From the NCBI RefSeq assembly GCF_000159015.1, contig NZ_DS999540.1, forward strand, positions 1-64,000: a stretch of 64,000 bases of DNA, given 5' to 3'. Source of the stretch: Gleimia coleocanis DSM 15436 (GTDB taxonomy: Bacteria > Actinomycetota > Actinomycetes > Actinomycetales > Actinomycetaceae). Below, piece by piece: positions 47,786-56,271 of the stretch (positions are counted from its first letter, which is position 1; each line of letters opens with the position of its first letter). The notes under the pieces are model-generated. The model saw nothing but the letters and a program-made list of their open reading frames with translations, ran no database searches and was not told where the DNA came from. The translations under genes and the position numbers were made by a program.

Positions 47786-49053
47786 TGACGGAGTTTAGTT
47801 CACTTTTCGTAGTCTCAGTGATTTCTGTTTTAGCACCACTGTTGGCTTATGTAATTCCTAAACGAATCATTCCGGAAACCGTCCTGCTAGTCGTAATGGG
47901 GATGTTGGCAGGACCCTACGTACTGGGATTCATCGAACTATCTGATTCAATCAAGTTGCTTACGGAATTGGGATTGGCTTTCTTATTCCTACTTGCCGGA
48001 TACGAGATTGAAGTAAAAGAGCTTAAAGGTAAGCGTGGTAAAGCTGCCTTAATCGGCTGGCTAGCAACCTTTGCTATCGCTTTTACTATGGCTCTTATCA
48101 TTCCGAATACGAGTGGTTACATCGAACAGTTTGCCCTCGCTATTGCTTTCTCAGCAACCGCTTTAGGTACGCTCATTCCAATCCTGAAAGAACGAGGATT
48201 AATCAAAACCAACGTTGGGCTTGACGTTCTGGCGCATGGAACCTTTGGTGAACTTGGACCAATCCTCGCTATGGCATTGCTTCTCTCTGTCCGCTCGCCA
48301 TGGGAGACTGTGCTGATTCTTGCTCTCTTTTTTGCGGTATCAATCGTGATGGCGATTATTCCGGTGAAAGCACGCGCAGCTGGTTCAAAACTCGTTGAAT
48401 TAATTCACTTAAAGTCGGAAACCACTGCGCAAACCACGGTGCGCGTCACCGTAATGGTAATGGTTAGCCTCGTTCTCTTAGCCTATGTCTTTGACCTCGA
48501 CGTTGTCTTAGGGGCCTTCGCGGCAGGCTTCATTATTCGGATCGCCAACCCAGCTGGCCGTGAAGAACTTGAACAAAAGCTTGATGGTTTAGCTTTCGGT
48601 TTCCTCATTCCACTGTTCTTCATCACTTCCGGGGCTTCTATTAATGTTGGTGCAGTCCTGGAAGCCCCATTTGCGCTTATCCTCGTTGTCTTCGGTCTTT
48701 TGGCAGCTCGTGCCGTGCCAGTTTACTTCTCTACCTACTTCACCGAAGACGCAGAGAGCTACACTTCCCGAGATCGTCTTACTGTCGCCCTGTATTCCAC
48801 CACATCGCTACCGATAATCGTGGCAGTTACACACGTGGCAACGGAAACTGGCACTATGGGGCCACGAGTAGCTTCAATCCTGATTGCCGGAGGAGCGCTT
48901 TCTGTACTATTAATGCCTTTGCTTGCCTCTATCTCATATAAGGCAGCAGATGCACATCCAATCGATCGCATGTCAGAGCGACTGCGTCGCTTCCGCTCCA
49001 GCCGACCAGTACAAAACACCAACGCTGCAAAACGCAAAATCCGTAAACGCTAA
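47785..49053 (+). CDS. Cation:proton antiporter (CPA2/KefB-like)
   Basis: A 422-aa protein with about 12 membrane segments in the CPA fold. EIEVKELKGKRGKAA after helix 3 and FAIAFSATALGTLIPILKERG and DVLAHGTFGELGP carry the acidic and polar residues of the ion path. No C-terminal TrkA-N domain is present, unlike KefB/C. Probably a Na+ or K+/H+ exchanger; ion unknown. It follows the methyltransferase with a TAATG overlap, an odd functional pairing. Confidence 0.85.
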   Translation: MTEFSSLFVVSVISVLAPLLAYVIPKRIIPETVLLVVMGMLAGPYVLGFIELSDSIKLLTELGLAFLFLLAGYEIEVKELKGKRGKAALIGWLATFAIAFTMALIIPNTSGYIEQFALAIAFSATALGTLIPILKERGLIKTNVGLDVLAHGTFGELGPILAMALLLSVRSPWETVLILALFFAVSIVMAIIPVKARAAGSKLVELIHLKSETTAQTTVRVTVMVMVSLVLLAYVFDLDVVLGAFAAGFIIRIANPAGREELEQKLDGLAFGFLIPLFFITSGASINVGAVLEAPFALILVVFGLLAARAVPVYFSTYFTEDAESYTSRDRLTVALYSTTSLPIIVAVTHVATETGTMGPRVASILIAGGALSVLLMPLLASISYKAADAHPIDRMSERLRRFRSSRPVQNTNAAKRKIRKR

Positions 49054-49087
49054 CCTCATGCCTAGGCAGAACCAAGTAGAAATCTTA

Positions 49088-49093
49088 TAAACT
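49088..49093 (+). promoter_or_regulatory. pepN -10 box (leaderless type)
   Basis: TAAACT within TATAAACTT, followed by seven bases and ATG at 49101. No ribosome binding site is seen. Confidence 0.4.
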
Positions 49094-49100
49094 TAGAACC

Positions 49101-51704
49101 ATGCAGACCATCACTAAAGTTGAAGCACTTGCACGTGCAGCCGCAGTAAAACTCGACACCATTGACGTTGCCCTAGACTTAAGCGGAGCGCCGCAGCTAG
49201 AGAATCTCACCTTCCCCAGCCACACTACGCTTCGTTTTGAAACTAACAGTTCGGAAACGTTCATCGATCTGATTGCACAAACCGTAGCCTCCGTTAAAGT
49301 AAATGGCACTCCAGCTGTATTTGAGTACAACGGTGCTCGCGTAAATCTTCAAGAACTTCCGGTAAATCAACCATTAGAAGTTGAAATCATCGCTGATTGC
49401 AACTACTCAACTACCGGTGAAGGACTCCACCGCTACTTCGATCCAGAAGACGGTAACACCTACCTCTACACTCACTTTGAACCCACCGACGCTCGCCGCG
49501 TATTTGCCTGCTTTGATCAGCCCGGAATGAAAGCAAAATGGCAGTTCAGCGTTGTTGCACCAGAAGCATGGGTAGTGCTTTCTAATGCACCTCAAGAATG
49601 CACAGCCGCCCTCGAAAATGGAAATAAACTCGTCCACTTCCAACGCACCCTGCCACTGTCTAGCTACATTGCCGCCGTAATCGCCGGAGAATACGCAGAA
49701 TTCAACGACGGAAACTGGCAGGGCAGTGCTGGTGACGGAAAAGAAGCTGATATTCAACTACGCCTTTTCTGCCGCCAAAGCCTGGCAAAATACTTTGATA
49801 CTGACGACGTATTCAAACAAACTCGCGCAGGATTCGACTTCTTCCACGCAAACTACGGCTTTACCTACCCATGGGGAAAATACGACCAGATTTACGTGCC
49901 CGAATACAATATCGGTGCCATGGAAAACCCCGGATGTGTCACCTTCAATGAAAACTTCATTAGCCGTGATATCCCCTCCACCGCGCATAAGCAGCGTCGC
50001 GCCAACGTTATCTTCCACGAAATGTGTCACATGTGGTTCGGAGATCTGGTAACGCCAGCCTGGTGGGATGACCTCTGGCTCAAAGAATCCTTCGCAGACA
50101 ACCAAGGATCCTTCGGACTAGCTGTAAACACAGAGCATAAAGGAGAATGGGCATCCTTCGCCGCCGGCCGAAAGGAATGGGCATATTTGCAAGACCAACT
50201 GCCAACCACTCACCCGATCGCAGCTGATATTCCAGATGTTGAAGCAGCAAAGCACAACTTCGACGGAATTACCTATGCAAAGGGAGCTTCAGTCTTAAAA
50301 CAGTTGGTAGCTTACGTTGGTGAAAACATATTCTTTGCTGGTGCTCGTAAATACTTCCAAAAACACGCATTCGAGTCAGCGTCCATGCAAGACCTACTTG
50401 ATGCGCTAACTGAAGCCTTGGCAGAAAACGGCGTTACCGACCGCGATTTAGATACCTGGCAACGTACCTGGATTCATACCTCGAGCCCTTCACACCTGCG
50501 TTTAGAAAACCCCGCAGGTGAAAACAACCTGGTTCTCTCACAGCACTGCATTGACGCAACTACCGGGGAAACTGTCCTGCGTCCACACACCTTAAATCTT
50601 GGATTCTACGGTGCTACTGGGAACCTCTTGCACAAGCAATCCGTGACTTTAACCGGTGAACGAATCACCGTCGAGTACCCAACTAACCTGGCAGAAGAGA
50701 GTTCTTTCATCTTGCCAAATGATGATGACCTTACCTACGCGGTCATTGACCTAGATGAAGATGCTATTGAATACTGTTTAGCAAACCTTTCTGTACTTCC
50801 AACTTCGCTTACTCGAGCGATCGTATGGTCCGCACTCTGGGCAGCAGTCCGCAACCTGAAACTTTCCCCAACGGAATACCTCCAGGCGGTTTCAAAGCAT
50901 TTGCCTAATGAGACCGAGTTCGCTGTCATTAAAGACATTTTGCGTCTCGCTAATCAGGTAATCATGTTCTACCTGCCTGCACAGGTACGAGACAGCTTCG
51001 GACTAACTTTTGCTGACGCAATGATTTCTACTATTGAAACTACTGAGAACGCTGATGTTAAGCAAGAGTGGGTAACTCAACTAATGTCCGTATTAGCTAA
51101 CCTGGGGAAACTCAACTCAGCACAAGCTGAATTCCTTGACAAGGTTGCAACTAATAGCCATCCAAATATTGAAGTGGGCCCAACGCTTACCTGGCTCGCC
51201 CGCATTGCGCAAGCTGCGCATGGTTTATTAGATGCTGACCAGATTGCTGCTTTCCTTGCAGATGATCAATCTGGAGAAGCAAAGGTAGCAGCATTGAAAG
51301 CTCGTGCTGCAATCCCTAACCGCAACTCCCGCCTCAACTTGTGGGATCAGGTAGTTAATGAGGACCTACCAAATATTCAAGTCTCAGCAATCCTAGAAGG
51401 TCTTGCTATCTCCGGGTCTAAACCAGGTGTTGTTGGGCTGGCAGGGGAGTTCTTTGGAACTGTTCTAGATTACTGGCAGACACACTCAATCGGTATGGGC
51501 AACCGCTTTGTAAATGGTGGCTACCCATTACACGTCGATGCTTCTAATACAGAAAATACCGATGCGTTACTTTATATCGCGCAGAACTTCTTAGACGCAT
51601 TCACTGATGCTCCAGCAGCATTACGTCGTTTAATGATCGAAAATAACGACATTCTCAAACTAGCTGTACGTATTCAACGACACTGGAACGATGGAATCCA
51701 CTAA
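49101..51704 (+). CDS. pepN: Aminopeptidase N (M1 family)
   Basis: An 867-aa zinc metallo-aminopeptidase that removes N-terminal residues from peptides in the cytoplasm. The exopeptidase motif GAMENPG lies at 271-277, and the zinc motif HEMCH at 306-310 (HExxH with Cys in place of the usual Ala) continues WFGDLVT...KESFA with the distal Glu ligand. The C-terminal ERAP1-like helical domain completes a full-length enzyme. The last 14 bases overlap the start of the DUF881 gene. A dispersed 8-mer with AAAAT tail is at 49607. Confidence 0.96.
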   Translation: MQTITKVEALARAAAVKLDTIDVALDLSGAPQLENLTFPSHTTLRFETNSSETFIDLIAQTVASVKVNGTPAVFEYNGARVNLQELPVNQPLEVEIIADCNYSTTGEGLHRYFDPEDGNTYLYTHFEPTDARRVFACFDQPGMKAKWQFSVVAPEAWVVLSNAPQECTAALENGNKLVHFQRTLPLSSYIAAVIAGEYAEFNDGNWQGSAGDGKEADIQLRLFCRQSLAKYFDTDDVFKQTRAGFDFFHANYGFTYPWGKYDQIYVPEYNIGAMENPGCVTFNENFISRDIPSTAHKQRRANVIFHEMCHMWFGDLVTPAWWDDLWLKESFADNQGSFGLAVNTEHKGEWASFAAGRKEWAYLQDQLPTTHPIAADIPDVEAAKHNFDGITYAKGASVLKQLVAYVGENIFFAGARKYFQKHAFESASMQDLLDALTEALAENGVTDRDLDTWQRTWIHTSSPSHLRLENPAGENNLVLSQHCIDATTGETVLRPHTLNLGFYGATGNLLHKQSVTLTGERITVEYPTNLAEESSFILPNDDDLTYAVIDLDEDAIEYCLANLSVLPTSLTRAIVWSALWAAVRNLKLSPTEYLQAVSKHLPNETEFAVIKDILRLANQVIMFYLPAQVRDSFGLTFADAMISTIETTENADVKQEWVTQLMSVLANLGKLNSAQAEFLDKVATNSHPNIEVGPTLTWLARIAQAAHGLLDADQIAAFLADDQSGEAKVAALKARAAIPNRNSRLNLWDQVVNEDLPNIQVSAILEGLAISGSKPGVVGLAGEFFGTVLDYWQTHSIGMGNRFVNGGYPLHVDASNTENTDALLYIAQNFLDAFTDAPAALRRLMIENNDILKLAVRIQRHWNDGIH

Positions 51705-52518
51705 TAAGGCAGATTTGCCTAAAGCGAGCGAAGCAAGCAACAACTATTCCATGGGGTTGCTTACTTCGCTACTTTACGACCCTCTAAACTACGGTTATTC
51801 CGCACAAGAGGGAGAAACACCGGCTTCAAGTAGCTATCAAAAATTCTTGGTTTTTATTCTGGCCATTGGCTTAGCGTTCATGTCTACCATTGCTGTGCGG
51901 GGACTTTTAGATACTCGTTCAGAAAAGGACTCTACTCACCAGCAATTACTGCAACAGGTTCGCTCTGAAAAAGCTCAGAATCAACGCCTTTTAGAAGAGG
52001 TAGAGAAACTTGAAGAAGAAGTGAAAACGGCTGCCACAGCAGATATTCCGCTTCCACAGGTTTCCCAAGAACTATTAGCAGCAGCTCATTTGACGCCAGT
52101 AGCGGGACCTGGCATAGTGGCAACCTTATCTGGGGGTAGTAGTGAATCCTCTGATAGCAATATTCAAGATCAAGACATTCGCGTAATAATTAATGAACTT
52201 TGGCGTTCAGGTGCTGAAGCCATTGCTATTAATGGGATTAGGGTTGGTCCGCGTACTCCTGTACGCACTGCCGGTTCTAGTGTTTTAGTAAATTTTCAAC
52301 CGATTGAAGGTCCATACACGATTGAGGCTATTGGGCCTGCAAATGATTTGAACCGAGGGCTGACGCAGGGGAGTACTGGCACTTATTTCTCGGCGCTTTA
52401 TTCGCAATATGGAATCAGTTTATCGGCTACTAAGAGTTCAAAGTTAAATCTTCCAGCTATGCGTGTCCCACAAATCAACACAGAGAAAATTAACGTTGTT
52501 ACGGAGGAAAAGAAATGA
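51691..52518 (+). CDS. DUF881 family membrane-anchored protein
   Basis: A 275-aa protein with one membrane segment (about 51-70), a coiled-coil-like region (QQLLQQVRSEKAQNQRLLEEVEKLEEEVK), and an extracellular DUF881 domain (VAGPGIVATLSGG...VIINELWRSGAEAIAINGIRVGPRT). The family is common in Gram-positives and often adjacent to division genes, but has no proven function. It sits in the conserved DUF881-sbp-DUF881 block. Its start overlaps the end of pepN by 14 bases, in another frame, without its own clear ribosome binding site, so coupling is likely. Confidence 0.85.
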   Translation: MESTNKADLPKASEASNNYSMGLLTSLLYDPLNYGYSAQEGETPASSSYQKFLVFILAIGLAFMSTIAVRGLLDTRSEKDSTHQQLLQQVRSEKAQNQRLLEEVEKLEEEVKTAATADIPLPQVSQELLAAAHLTPVAGPGIVATLSGGSSESSDSNIQDQDIRVIINELWRSGAEAIAINGIRVGPRTPVRTAGSSVLVNFQPIEGPYTIEAIGPANDLNRGLTQGSTGTYFSALYSQYGISLSATKSSKLNLPAMRVPQINTEKINVVTEEKK

Positions 52519-52847
52519 TTGCGATTTTCGGTTTAATCTTCGGTATCGTTTTAGGGTTAATTTTTGATCCAGTTGTGCCATATGCATTGCAGGCTTATCT
52601 ACCTATCGCCGTAGTCGCTGCAATTGACGCTCTATTTGGTGCTGGGCGTGCTTATTTAGAAGGGAAATTTAATGATCGCGTTTTCATTGTGTCTTTCACC
52701 TGGAACGTGATTGTGGCATCGCTACTAGTATTCTTAGGCGTCCAACTGGGCGTCGGAGCTGCAATGACTACTGCAGTGGTAGTGGTTCTAGGAATTCGTA
52801 TTTTCTCTAACGCAGCAGCAGTGCGCCGAAGCATTTTGGGGGCATAA
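52515..52847 (+). CDS. sbp: Small basic protein Sbp (DUF1290)
   Basis: A 110-aa protein with three hydrophobic segments; FGLIFGIVLGLIFDPVVP at the N-terminus and AIDALFGAGRAYLEGKFNDRVF in the middle define the DUF1290 family. In B. subtilis sbp lies just upstream of ftsA-ftsZ; here it sits between two DUF881 genes. Start overlaps the previous stop by four bases (ATGA) and its stop overlaps the next start by one (TAATG). AGGAAAAG precedes it. Confidence 0.9.
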   Translation: MIAIFGLIFGIVLGLIFDPVVPYALQAYLPIAVVAAIDALFGAGRAYLEGKFNDRVFIVSFTWNVIVASLLVFLGVQLGVGAAMTTAVVVVLGIRIFSNAAAVRRSILGA

Positions 52848-53596
52848 TGAATGAACACAAGAGCGAGGCTCCAGTACTAGTTAGCAAATTTAAAGGATTA
52901 TTAACTGCAAAGTTTCGTCCTGCCCATCTGCTGGTAGCTTTTTTGTGTTTTGTATTAGGCTGGGCGATGGTTACTCAGATTAAACTGCAGCGTACAGATC
53001 CTTTAGATACACTGCAGGAGTCTGAATTGGTGGCTCTGCTTGATCAGCTTTCAGTCTCTGATTCTCAGCTACGTGAAGAGCGTGCTGCTTTAGCTGTTGA
53101 AGCTGCTAAGTTGAAGGATGAACGTTCTAAAGTGGAGGCAGCAGAGCAGGCAGTTGCGCGTGAGCGCGAAGCCGCACAGATTGCAGCGGGTGTAGTACCG
53201 GTTCAAGGACCTGGCTTAATCATTACAGTGACAGACGCACAGAATAAGGCGCGGGTACAGAATTTCATCACTGTACTGGGAGAGTTGCGGAATTCTGGTG
53301 CTGAGGCGGTTTCTTTAAATGGGATTCGCCTTACTGCTTCAACCTATATTGAAAAGAATGGGAACGGCATTTTAGTTTCCGGTCAACCAATTTCGAGTCC
53401 GTATATTTGGAAAGTTATTGGGGACGCGGATACGATTCAGCCTGCGATGGAGATTGCTAGGGGAGCGGCCCAGCAGTTGCGTACACGTGGTGCAACTGTA
53501 TCGTATGAGCGTGCTGAGTTGGTAGAGATTTTAGAAGTAGCGACAGTGAAGCCTAATGAGCATGCAACGACGATTACTGAGAAACCGCGTGGATAA
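52847..53596 (+). CDS. DUF881 family membrane-anchored protein (second copy)
   Basis: A 249-aa protein with the same plan as the first copy: membrane segment near 27-46, heptad-like helix (LAVEAAKLKDERSKVEAAEQAVAREREAA), then the DUF881 domain (PVQGPGLIITVTDA...ELRNSGAEAVSLNGIRLTAST). The two copies are clearly related but diverged, as in other Actinobacteria. Coupled to sbp by a one-base overlap. Confidence 0.88.
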   Translation: MNEHKSEAPVLVSKFKGLLTAKFRPAHLLVAFLCFVLGWAMVTQIKLQRTDPLDTLQESELVALLDQLSVSDSQLREERAALAVEAAKLKDERSKVEAAEQAVAREREAAQIAAGVVPVQGPGLIITVTDAQNKARVQNFITVLGELRNSGAEAVSLNGIRLTASTYIEKNGNGILVSGQPISSPYIWKVIGDADTIQPAMEIARGAAQQLRTRGATVSYERAELVEILEVATVKPNEHATTITEKPRG

Positions 53597-53666
53597 AATT
53601 CTGTTTTACGTTTAGACTAGAACCTAAGGCTTAAGCTTTAACCTTAAACCGTGTAAGGAGTTACTA

Positions 53667-54104
53667 ATGACTGAGTTGAATCTTCCTGATCCATCAGAAA
53701 CAGCGATTTTTGGCGCTTTTGTAGCAACCCCAGAATCCGAGGATTTGTTGACTCCTCAGCCGCTTTCTCCAACTGATCGTGCTGCGGTTGAAGCTCTTCC
53801 AGCTGGTTCGGCATTGCTGATTGTACAGCGTGGTCCGAATTCCGGTGCTCGTTTCCTTCTCGATTCAGATCAGATTGTAGCTGGTCGTAGCCCACAAGCT
53901 GACATTTTCTTAGACGATGTGACGGTTTCTCGTAAGCACTGCGAATTCCGTGTGCATGAGGGCGGTTTCGCAGTTCGCGATTTGGGCTCCTTGAATGGTA
54001 CCTATATTAATCGTGAACGCTCCGAGGGCGCTGTGTTACAAGCCGGCGATGAAGTACAAATTGGTAAGTACCGTCTGACCTACCATCCTTCTATTGTTAA
54101 GTAA
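53667..54104 (+). CDS. garA: FHA-domain protein, GarA/OdhI-like
   Basis: A 145-aa protein: an unstructured N-terminus and a forkhead-associated domain with GRSPQADIFLDDVTVSRKHCEF and LGSLNGTYINRE, the phosphothreonine-binding loops. Homologues GarA and OdhI bind 2-oxoglutarate dehydrogenase and glutamate enzymes and are controlled by Pkn kinases at the N-terminal ETTSVF. Here that site reads ETAIF (11-15), leaving one threonine rather than two. Good Shine-Dalgarno (AAGGAG). A dispersed 8-mer lies at 54023. Gene order garA-MerR-MerR supports orthology. Confidence 0.9.
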   Translation: MTELNLPDPSETAIFGAFVATPESEDLLTPQPLSPTDRAAVEALPAGSALLIVQRGPNSGARFLLDSDQIVAGRSPQADIFLDDVTVSRKHCEFRVHEGGFAVRDLGSLNGTYINRERSEGAVLQAGDEVQIGKYRLTYHPSIVK

Positions 54105-54141
54105 GTTTCTGTTTCCTATCTCTTAATAATCTGTATTTGTC

Positions 54142-54894
54142 ATGTCTAACGCTGTTAAAAAGGTAGAAGAGTCCGTTTCTGAGTCTGTATCTTGGCCTCA
54201 GTCAGTTTCCCATGAGCCGATTTACACTATCGGTCAGCTGATTGCTGAGGTGCAGAAAGAATTCCCTGCGCTGTCTCCTTCTAAAATGCGTTATTTGGAA
54301 GATACGGGTTTGATTACTCCTTTCCGTTTACCTTCAGGCTATCGTAAGTATTCTTTAGCTGATGTTGAGCGTGTGCGTTACATTTTGGAGATGCAGCGGG
54401 ATACTTTCACTCCTCTAAAGGTTATTTTGGAAAAGCTCTCCGCTCTTGACTTAGGTCATGAAGTTGAGGCTGTAGTGCCACGCACCCGCGTGGTCGCTGA
54501 AAATGGGGTAGTAGCAACTCCAGCTAAAGCGTTTATTTCTGTACGTGAACTCTGCGATCTTACGGGTGTTTCTAAAACTGAGGTGGAAGAATTAACTCAA
54601 ATTGGTTTAATTGCTCCTGATTTGGCGGGTTATTTCCCCACTCAAACCATTAGGGTAGTGCAGGCGATTTTGAAGTTGAAAGAGATGGGAATTTCCTCTC
54701 GTTTGCTTCGTCCAGTTCGCACTTCTGCTGACCGTCATGCGGATCTAATCGAGCAGATTGTGTCACAGACAAGGGCTCGGAATCGTTCAAATGATCGCGA
54801 AAAAGCTTATGCGCAGTCACGTGAGTTAGCGGTAGCAGTAACTGAGCTTTACCAAGAGTTGCTGCGAGTTACGGTTGATCGCTTGAATTCTTAA
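54142..54894 (+). CDS. MerR-family regulator, FtsR-like
   Basis: A 250-aa protein with an N-terminal MerR winged helix (YTIGQLIAEVQKEFPALSPSKMRYLEDTGLITPFRLPSGYRKY, 29-71) and a second, weaker helix-turn-helix (ISVRELCDLTGVSKTEVEELTQIGLI, 130-155), then a C-terminal helix. This matches Rv1828-type regulators beside garA; in Corynebacterium the homologue FtsR activates ftsZ. ATG at 54142 lacks a Shine-Dalgarno; it lies 37 bases after garA. Confidence 0.87.
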   Translation: MSNAVKKVEESVSESVSWPQSVSHEPIYTIGQLIAEVQKEFPALSPSKMRYLEDTGLITPFRLPSGYRKYSLADVERVRYILEMQRDTFTPLKVILEKLSALDLGHEVEAVVPRTRVVAENGVVATPAKAFISVRELCDLTGVSKTEVEELTQIGLIAPDLAGYFPTQTIRVVQAILKLKEMGISSRLLRPVRTSADRHADLIEQIVSQTRARNRSNDREKAYAQSRELAVAVTELYQELLRVTVDRLNS

Positions 54895-54937
54895 TACTTT
54901 TGTTTCGTTTTAGGTAACGAAAAAGTCTCAAGTTTAA

Positions 54938-55031
54938 CTTGAAGGTTAGGCACGCCGTGTCTATCGTTGAATAATGCCTTACAACCTCGTAAGGTTTATT
55001 TATCAACACCGTGTAAGTAACCTTCAAGGAG
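54938..55031 (+). promoter_or_regulatory. Nested inverted repeats before the second MerR gene
   Basis: CTTGAAGGTTA (54938-54948) and TAACCTTCAAG (55018-55028) are perfect inverted repeats. Inside them GTTGAATAA faces TTATC-AAC, and CCTTAC-N6-GTAAGG (54977-54994) forms a central hairpin; CCGTGT occurs in both halves. The right arm covers the first bases of the Shine-Dalgarno AAGGAG (55026-55031), so folding would partly hide it. It could be an RNA element, a pair of MerR operators, or both. Confidence 0.6.
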
Positions 55032-55038
55032 CAAACTA

Positions 55039-55617
55039 ATGTCAGAAATCATGCCAACTGAGGCAAGCATGTCCCCAGGTGCTGACGTGCGTCAAGGCAT
55101 GCTCTTTGGAGACCCTCTAGCAAACTTGGGTCCAGACACTGGTTACCGCGGTAAAGTAGCAGCCCAAGCCGCATCTATTAGCTACCGCCAGTTAGATTAC
55201 TGGGCACGCACCGGTTTAGTTGAACCATCGATCCGCACCGCACAAGGTTCTGGTTCACAGCGCCTTTATTCATTCAAAGACATCTTGGTGCTAAAAGTAG
55301 TTAAACGCCTGCTAGATACTGGCGTATCTCTGCAACAGATTCGCGAAGCGGTAGCACATCTCAAAAACCGTGGGGTAGATGATCTATCTAGCATCACGTT
55401 AATGAGTGATGGCGCTTCAATCTACGAGTGCCGTTCACGTGATGAAATGATTGACCTGATTGAAGGTGGTCAAGGTGTATTTGGCATTGCAGTTGGTCGC
55501 GTATGGCGTGAGCTGGAAGGTACGCTAGCAGAGCTTCCAACTGAAGACCTTGAAGCTACTCAATTTGTTTTTGATGAGCTGGCAGAACGTCGTCGCGCAC
55601 AACGTAGCGCTTCTTAA
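55039..55617 (+). CDS. MerR-family regulator (Rv1830-like)
   Basis: A 192-aa protein with a MerR winged helix-turn-helix (AAQAASISYRQLDYWARTGLVEPSIRTAQGSGSQRLYSFKDILVLKVVKRLLDTGVSLQQIREAV, 42-107) and a C-terminal effector-like region (LMSDGASIYECRSRDEMIDLIEGGQGVFGIAVGRVWREL). It is the second MerR of the garA locus, like mycobacterial Rv1830. The bifunctional nuclease gene (DUF151, Rv1829) that usually separates the two is absent. It has a good Shine-Dalgarno within an inverted-repeat arm, suggesting autoregulation. Confidence 0.87.
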   Translation: MSEIMPTEASMSPGADVRQGMLFGDPLANLGPDTGYRGKVAAQAASISYRQLDYWARTGLVEPSIRTAQGSGSQRLYSFKDILVLKVVKRLLDTGVSLQQIREAVAHLKNRGVDDLSSITLMSDGASIYECRSRDEMIDLIEGGQGVFGIAVGRVWRELEGTLAELPTEDLEATQFVFDELAERRRAQRSAS

Positions 55618-55645
55618 GCTAATTAATCCAAATAGCGTAATGGAC

Positions 55646-55680
55646 TGTGGGGTAGTTACTGAAACTACTCCACATTCTTT
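55646..55680 (+). terminator. Terminator after the second MerR gene
   Basis: TGTGGGGTAGTT (55646-55657) pairs with AACTACTCCACA (55663-55674) with one G-U pair, followed by TTCTTTT. Confidence 0.85.
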
Positions 55681-55693
55681 TACGTCTCTAAAT

Positions 55694-55728
55694 CTGACAT
55701 AATGTACATTATCGGATAATAATATAAT
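55694..55728 (+). promoter_or_regulatory. rbpA promoter region with 14-bp palindrome
   Basis: ATAATGTACATTAT (55699-55712) is a perfect palindrome just after CTGACA (-35-like, 55694-55699) and before GATAAT (55715) and TATAAT (55723-55728), either of which may be the -10. An operator lying over the promoter is likely. The remaining leader to the ATG at 55847 is AT-rich and holds a dispersed 8-mer (55781). Confidence 0.5.
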
Positions 55729-55846
55729 TTCCTGAAACGACTTTTACCTACGGTTTCAAACAAAAATACATCACTGTATCCGCCCTCGAAAATAATAACT
55801 GCAATAATAAAAACGTAAGTTAACAGTCTAAAGAAAGCAGGTCGTC

Positions 55847-56206
55847 ATGGCAGAGCACGCGCTCCGAGGTATGCAGATTGGTTCCAAGTCACTGGAAACC
55901 GAAGAAGGAATCGTTTTTGCAGAACGCACCCAAAAACAATATCAGTGCGAAAACGGCCACGTATTCTCAATCACCATGTCTCTTGACGCGGTAGCGCCAG
56001 CAAACTGGGAATGCAAATGTGGTGCCGAAGCCGAATTCCTAGGTACCGCAGAACCTGAAGAAGACAAGGTTATTAAACCAGTCCGCACCCACTGGGATAT
56101 GTTGATTGAACGACGCACCCCTGAAGAGCTGGAAGAACTTCTGCAAGAACAATTAGAAACCCTGCGACGCGGCGAATTGCGTGACGGTATCGCCTACCAG
56201 CGCTAA
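55847..56206 (+). CDS. rbpA: RNA polymerase-binding protein RbpA
   Basis: A 119-aa canonical RbpA, the actinobacterial transcription factor that binds RNA polymerase and the principal sigma factor and stabilises the open complex. Core zinc-fold: YQCENGHVF...APANWECKCG (C34, H38, C56, C58). The C-terminal sigma-interacting segment is RTHWDMLIERRTPEELEELLQEQLETLR. The long AT-rich leader suggests controlled expression. Convergent with lnt across a shared terminator. Confidence 0.96.
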   Translation: MAEHALRGMQIGSKSLETEEGIVFAERTQKQYQCENGHVFSITMSLDAVAPANWECKCGAEAEFLGTAEPEEDKVIKPVRTHWDMLIERRTPEELEELLQEQLETLRRGELRDGIAYQR

Positions 56207-56212
56207 AAACCT

Positions 56213-56252
56213 AAAAACTCATATGCGAACTCGTACTCGCATATGAGTTTTT
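56213..56252. terminator. Bidirectional terminator between rbpA and lnt
   Basis: AAAAACTCATATGCGA (56213-56228) pairs with TCGCATATGAGTTTTT (56237-56252), giving T-runs on both strands. Confidence 0.95.
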
Positions 56253-56271
56253 TAATTTCACACCTCAAAAA

